Part shown: piece by piece, positions 7,319 to 11,186 of the stretch
How positions within the stretch are numbered: the first letter of the stretch is position 1
How the letters are laid out: each line of letters starts with the position of its first letter
Assembly: GCA_016183835.1 (NCBI GenBank)
Contig: JACPDV010000214.1
Coordinates: 1 to 11,186 of the forward strand
DNA length: 11,186 nt
Source of the DNA: Armatimonadota bacterium
Lineage (GTDB): Bacteria > Armatimonadota > UBA10988
Direction: 5' to 3'
Position numbers and translations under genes: made by a program
Notes under the pieces: generated by a model
The model's database searches: none
The model's input: only the letters and a program-made list of their open reading frames with translations
Told to the model about the DNA's origin: nothing

Positions 7319-8230
7319 ATGACCCAGCCTACCGCCAGCCTGAGCCAGCCCACCCGCCCGCTTTTCGGGACCGCCTTCACGCCGTCCATGCTGACCGCTC
7401 GCTACACCCCGGAACGGGGCTGGGGCGAGATCCGCCTGGGGCCGCGCGAGCCACTCTCGCTCGACCCGGCGACCATGGCGCTGCACTACGGGCAGACCGC
7501 CTTCGAGGGTCTGATGGCCTACCGGCAGGCCACCGGCGGGTTCGCCCTCTTCCGCGCCCACGACCATGTGCTGCGCTTGGAGCGGTCCTGCGAGCGCCTG
7601 GCCATCGCCCCGCTCGACGCCGCCGACGCCGTCGAGCTGTTTCGTGAGTTCGTCCGTCACGAGCAGGACACGCTCCCCACCGATCCCGACGTACGGCTCT
7701 ACGTCCGGCCGCTCGTGTTCGGCAGCGACCCGGTGCTCGGCGCGCGGCCGTCGCGCGGCTTCCAGCTCGTGGTCCTGGGCCTCCATGCCTGGTACGATCC
7801 CGAGCGGCAGTTCGAGGTGCTGGTGACGCGGCACTACGTGCGCACCACGCCGGGCGGCATCGGCATGGCCAAGACGCCGGGCAACTACGTCCTCGACGGC
7901 GTGCTGGTCACCCCGCCGTTGACCGACACCATCCTGGCCGGGGTGACGCGCGACACGCTGCTGACTCTCGCCCGCGAGCACGGCATCCCCTGCGAAGAGC
8001 GGCCCATCGCCCTCGAGGAGCTGACCGCAGCGATGGTCTGGGGCGGCCTGCACGAGGCGTTCGCCTGCAGCACCGGAGTGGGGATCGCCTCCATCCGGGC
8101 GTTCCACATCGACGACCAGCGGCGCGAGCTGCCGCCGGCCACGCCGGTGGCGAACCGCCTGCGCGAGCTCCTCCGGGCGCACCAGACCGGCGCCACGCCC
8201 GCACACGCCGAGTGGCGGGTGCGGGCGTAG
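7319..8230 (+). pseudogene. ilvE: Branched-chain aminotransferase (class IV, BCAT type II) with an internal deletion
   Basis: BCATs interconvert Leu, Ile and Val with their 2-keto acids using PLP and glutamate. This 303-residue frame has the clear signatures LHYGQTAFEGLMAYR (55-69), LRLERSCERLAI (85-96), RLYVRPLVFGSDPVLG (126-141), GGIGMAKTPGNY with the PLP lysine K185, LVTPPLTDTILAGVTRDTLLTLARE (196-220) and EAFACSTGVGIASI. In the family roughly 40 residues lie between GNY and the FFV..D..LVTP strand: the AASLLAQ helix, the DQVLWLD strand and the EEMGGMN loop. Here Y190 is joined directly to VLDGVLVTPP, near 7888/7889. The lost loop holds the glutamate that binds the PLP ring nitrogen, so the product is probably inactive or misfolded. 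The length (303 against about 350) agrees. The frame is preserved. A real deletion and an assembly collapse are both possible. Family certain; activity doubtful. Confidence 0.82.
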
Positions 8231-8251
8231 CGCGGCCGACCCCGATCTCGG

Positions 8252-9022
8252 TTACTTGACGACGCGGTAGTGCGCCAAGGTGTAGCTGGGGGCCCCGACG
8301 ACCCGGTACCGGAAGGTGAGCCACGGGTCCGCCATGTTCGCGACCGCTGCGGAGTCGAGCATGAACGGGTCGAGCTCGACGCGGAGTTGCGTGGCCGGCA
8401 ACTGCGGGCTGACGAAGGCCTGCGCTGGTGCCGTCCAGGGCCCGCTCGTCTTTTTGCCATCGGCGAGCCACACCGACAGCTCGAACGGAACAGCTACGCT
8501 CTGGGCCGGGACGACCTGAGCTACCGGGTGCACCCAGTAGCCGACCGTGCCGTTTGGGCCGGTGCGCCGACCGACCGCCGTGCCCCTATGCCCGATTCTA
8601 AGCGTACCGTTGGGCGAGGTGTAGACCGGGATGTACTCCATGCTGCCGTGCTTCATGGTCACGCCTGAGAGCGTGGCCGTGACGCACAGGTAGTGGTTCG
8701 CGTTCCAGTCCAGCGCGCCCACGTCCTGCGACAGCGCGAGAAGGACATCGTTCCCGGTCACGTAGCCTGACAATGTGTAATCCGCGCCGCCGGGCTGCGT
8801 GTTCTCCGCCGGCACGGCCTCCAGGTTGACCTCATAGGTCGCGTTGCTCCCGTCCAGGTCTGGTGTTACCTGAAGCAGCAGCTCGGCGAGCAGATGGTTC
8901 GGGTGCCCCGGCACGGATCCGGTCTCGATGCTCGGCCCGAACGTTCCCGCCATTGGGATGTACTCCGTCCTCAGCGGTCCGGCCTTACCCGCGCCCGGTG
9001 CGCTAGCGCTGGGTTTGCTCAT
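8252..9022 (-). CDS. Protein of unknown function, coupled to the upstream cyclase/NTPase/TPR gene
   Basis: I do not recognise this 256-residue protein. It has no signal peptide, no transmembrane segment and a low-complexity Ser/Ala/Gly-rich start (about 1-16). The rest has alternating polar and hydrophobic residues and many Gly, Pro, Thr and Val, suggesting an all-beta fold. EYIP occurs twice (about 20 and 129), each followed within ten residues by a Gly-containing turn, so two related halves are possible. It appears to be somewhat less GC-rich (about 60-68 percent in lines I sampled) than its neighbours. The ATG at 9020-9022 has a strong GGGAGGGG Shine-Dalgarno, and its first bases overlap the upstream gene's TGA (ATGA). 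That points to translational coupling and a shared operon with the signalling NTPase. It ends convergently with ilvE, 21 bases apart. It is a real gene by context; its function is open. Confidence 0.75.
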   Translation of the reverse strand: MSKPSASAPGAGKAGPLRTEYIPMAGTFGPSIETGSVPGHPNHLLAELLLQVTPDLDGSNATYEVNLEAVPAENTQPGGADYTLSGYVTGNDVLLALSQDVGALDWNANHYLCVTATLSGVTMKHGSMEYIPVYTSPNGTLRIGHRGTAVGRRTGPNGTVGYWVHPVAQVVPAQSVAVPFELSVWLADGKKTSGPWTAPAQAFVSPQLPATQLRVELDPFMLDSAAVANMADPWLTFRYRVVGAPSYTLAHYRVVK

Positions 9023-9759
9023 GTGGATACCCCTCCCTCAGCCTCGTGACCGGGATCGCTCGGGGAGTCTCCGCCGAGCGCCAGGTCGACGGCCCATTCC
9101 CACCCTGGTGGCGTCACGAGCGCTTGTGACCCTATTCCAGCCGCCCTCAGATGTTCCTCCAGCTCGGCTTCACTGTCTCTCAGCCACTCCTCGTCCTTTC
9201 CCTGCAACGGTATCCCGGCTTCGCGCCACAGGCGGACCGAGGCTTCGAGCAGGCGGTGGGCGTCCTGCAACTGGCCACGCCGCATGGCATTGACCGCCAG
9301 AGAGTGGAGCGACCCGGCCATCCCGCGCGGATCACCCACCTCGCGCCGCTTCAGCAGGCTGGACCGGAACCAGGCCGCTGCCTCCGCGAGCCGGCCGCGG
9401 CGGCTGTGGACCTCGCCCAGGTTGAACTCGATCGCGCCTTGTGTGGCCAGGCTGCCATGCCGGCGGGCATGCTCGAGGCTCTCTTCCAGCGCCGGTTGTG
9501 CCGCTTCCGCGTCGCCCATGTCCATCGCGGTGCTGGCCAGGTTGCTCAGCGCGATGCCCAGCTCCGGCGCCTCGGGCCGCGCCTGCCAGAACTCCACACA
9601 CTCCGCGAACGCGTCCCTGGCCCCGGCGAAATCACCGCCGGCGGCGAGCACCATGCCCAGGTTGTTCAGCGAGCCGGCCACATCGGCCGGCTCGCCGTGC
9701 TCGCGGCGGATCGCCAGCGCCTCCTCGTGGCAGGCCCGGGCCACGGGCAGATCGCGCAC
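9019..9759 (-). pseudogene. TPR-repeat C-terminal part of the cyclase/NTPase regulator, after a frameshift
   Basis: From about 9774 downward the coding potential of the upstream regulator moves to another frame. This frame encodes tetratricopeptide repeats: ARACHEEALAIRREHGEP, SLNNLGMVLAAGGDFAGARD, ALSNLASTAMDMGDAEAAQP, AIEFNLGEVHSRRGRLAEAA and SLHSLAVNAMRRGQLQDAHR. About five helix pairs are followed by a coil (EEWLRDSEAELEEHL) and a short acidic tail. The start given (GTG 9757-9759) is only the first possible start after the shift. I believe this is the 3' end of the gene continuing to 11186, not an independent gene. If translated alone it would be a free TPR scaffold. Its TGA overlaps the ATG of the unknown gene. 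TPRs in this family are thought to sense or bind partner proteins. Confidence 0.75.
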
Positions 9760-11186
9760 GAGGCCGGCACCAGCCGTTGCCCTCGAGCAAACGGCCGTGT
9801 AGATACCACCAGCGCCAGAGCGCCGCCACCAGCCGGTGCGCCGGCTCGGCGGTCGCGGCGCCCCGCGCGGTCTCCAGCGCGGCGTGGAGGTTCTGCCGCT
9901 CGGCATCGAGGAGCACCAGGGCAGCCACCTGGTCCGCGCCCTTCAGCCGCGGCTCGGTGTCCTCCGCAAGCTCCAGGCAGTACGCCAGGTGCGCCTCGCG
10001 GAGCGGTTCCCAGTGGCCGTCGGCGCGGAGGTGCTCGCGGCCGAACGCGCGCAGCGACGAGAGCAGCCGGAAGCGCCGCTCCGTGCCGGAGTCCTCCGCC
10101 TGTACCAGCGACTTGATGACCAGGGAGTCGAGCCGGTCGATCACCTCCCAGTCCGCCACCTGGCCCAACGCCGCGACCCGCTCGGCCGCCTCCAGGCCGA
10201 AGTCGGCGGGGAACACGGCCAGCCGGTCGAACAGCCCGCGCTCGGCCTCGTCGAGCAAGCCGTAGCTCCACTCGACCGCGGCGCGGAGCGAGCGGTGGCG
10301 CTCCGGTGCCGCGCGGCTGCCGCCGGCCAGGAGACGGAAGCAGTCGTCCAGCCGGGCCAGGATCTGCTCGGGCGTCATCAGCCGCACCCGGGCCGCGGCC
10401 AGCTCGATGCTCAGCGGCACGCCGTCGAGCCGGCGGCAGAGGTCGGCCACCACGGGCGCGTTGCTCGGGGTCAAGCGGAACCCGGGGTTCACGGCCCGAG
10501 CCCGCTCGACGAAGAGGTCCACGGCGGGCACGCCGGCGAGCGCAGCCAGGTCGACCGCGGCGTCCTCGGGCGGGAGCCCCAGGGCCGGCTCGGGGTAGAT
10601 CGCCTCGCCCGCCACCTGAAGCGCCTCCTGGCTGGTGGCCAGGATCCGCAGCTCGGAGCAGGCCTGCAGCAGAGCGGCGGCCGCGGCGGCCGCCGCGGCC
10701 ACCAGGTGCTCGCAATTGTCCAGCAGGAGCAGCAGGCGCTTGCCTTGCAGGTAGGCCACGAGGCTGTCGTGCGTGGTCCGCCCCGGCTCGTCGCGCACGC
10801 CGAGGGTGTGCGCGATGCTGGTGAGCACCAGGCTCGGGTCGGCGAGGCCGGCCAGCTCGACGATCCAGGCCCCGGCGGGGAAGCGATCGAGGATGTCGGC
10901 GGCGAGCGCGATGGCCAGGCGGGTCTTGCCGATCCCGGTGCCGCCCACCAGGGTGAGCAGACGGGTGCGCTCGAACAGCGCCTCCGCCGCGGCCAGCTCG
11001 GAGGTGCGGCCGACGAGCCGGGTGAGCTGGGCGGGCAGATTGTGGCGGTAGCTCTCGAGCCCGCGCAGCGGCGGGAAGTGGCCGGGCAGCTCGGGGTGGT
11101 TGACCTGGAACACGCGCTCGGGCTCGACCAGGTCGCGCAGCGTGTGGAGACCCAGGTCGGCCAGCTCCACACCCGGCAGCAGCTCC
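9632..11186 (-). CDS. Class III cyclase-linked NTPase (SARP/AfsR-like ATPase) regulator, 5' end outside window, frame broken near 9770
   Basis: The frame enters from beyond 11186 with LLPGVELADLGLHTLRDLVE and PERVFQV, the usual last strands of class III adenylate/guanylate cyclase domains, so a cyclase domain probably lies upstream. A linker (NLPAQLTRLVGR) leads to a STAND-type NTPase with Walker A GGTGIGKTRLA (about 10924-10951), Walker B KRLLLLLDNCEHL and the GLPLAI-like RRLDGVPLSIELAAARV. A winged-helix region follows (LRAAVEWSYGLLDEAERGLF, KSLVQAEDSGTERRFRLLSSLRAF) and then WRWWYLHGRLLEGNGW. After that the frame becomes Arg/Gly/Pro-rich nonsense to the stop at 9632, while TPRs continue in another frame, so about the last 45 codons are not native. 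An alanine run (AAAAAAAAA, about 10676-10702) follows Walker B. Proteins of this type couple ligand sensing to cAMP/cGMP synthesis or transcription; the role here is inferred. Confidence 0.85.
   Translation of the reverse strand, partial: ELLPGVELADLGLHTLRDLVEPERVFQVNHPELPGHFPPLRGLESYRHNLPAQLTRLVGRTSELAAAEALFERTRLLTLVGGTGIGKTRLAIALAADILDRFPAGAWIVELAGLADPSLVLTSIAHTLGVRDEPGRTTHDSLVAYLQGKRLLLLLDNCEHLVAAAAAAAAALLQACSELRILATSQEALQVAGEAIYPEPALGLPPEDAAVDLAALAGVPAVDLFVERARAVNPGFRLTPSNAPVVADLCRRLDGVPLSIELAAARVRLMTPEQILARLDDCFRLLAGGSRAAPERHRSLRAAVEWSYGLLDEAERGLFDRLAVFPADFGLEAAERVAALGQVADWEVIDRLDSLVIKSLVQAEDSGTERRFRLLSSLRAFGREHLRADGHWEPLREAHLAYCLELAEDTEPRLKGADQVAALVLLDAERQNLHAALETARGAATAEPAHRLVAALWRWWYLHGRLLEGNGWCRPRARSARGPGLPRGGAGDPPRARRAGRCGRLAEQPGHGARRRR

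Noticed and set aside
6461..8206. A 581-codon minus-strand frame opposite the M48 and aminotransferase genes
   Set aside because: It is a shadow frame: the plus strand holds the HEASH protease and BCAT motifs, and this translation has no recognisable domain.
10672..10705. GCGGCCGC-rich palindromic run as a regulatory repeat
   Set aside because: It lies inside the NTPase coding frame and simply encodes an alanine run, so the symmetry follows from GCG/GCC codons.

Overview
This is a GC-rich (roughly 70 percent), densely coding bacterial window. Most intergenic gaps are under 200 bases, and short operons run on both strands. The gene families (a cyclase-linked NTPase with TPRs, multi-zinc-ribbon membrane proteins, a ceramidase-like hydrolase, ArsS) and a dispersed-type GC-rich palindrome suit a soil or sediment bacterium from a GC-rich, poorly cultured phylum. 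I cannot place the phylum from sequence alone. No tRNA, rRNA, CRISPR array, transposase or phage gene was seen.

Layout. 1-765 (minus): N-terminal two thirds of a PLP-dependent cysteine desulfurase, running off the left edge. 873-2153 (plus): a neutral-ceramidase-like metal hydrolase without a signal peptide, divergent from the desulfurase. 2157-4284 (minus): two tandem paralogues of an unusual membrane protein made of two TFIIB-type zinc ribbons, a third zinc ribbon, two membrane helices and a PH-like C-terminal domain. The upstream copy carries an in-frame amber codon at position 53. 4285-4468: a gap with a hairpin just ahead of the upstream copy's start and a perfect 23-bp inverted repeat. 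4469-5410 (minus): an AEC-family permease. 5562-6521 (plus): ArsS, a radical SAM enzyme proposed to make the arsenosugar precursor, divergent from the permease. 6569-7288 (plus): an M48 metalloprotease lipoprotein. 7319-8230 (plus): a branched-chain aminotransferase missing a core segment. 8252-9022 (minus): an unknown 256-residue protein, translationally coupled to 9019-11186 (minus), which is the end of a class III cyclase domain, an NTPase domain and TPR repeats broken by a frameshift.

How they fit. The minus-strand genes from 5410 to 2157 could be one transcription unit (permease, palindrome, zinc-ribbon pair). ArsS, the protease and the aminotransferase lie in the same direction with 30-47 base gaps, but share no obvious pathway. 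The cyclase/NTPase/TPR protein and the unknown protein share an ATGA overlap, so the unknown protein may belong to the signalling output. The window holds three separate gene lesions (amber codon, internal deletion, frameshift). Reads should be checked before biology is inferred from them. The most novel-looking items are the duplicated zinc-ribbon/PH-like membrane protein and the unknown partner of the signalling NTPase.
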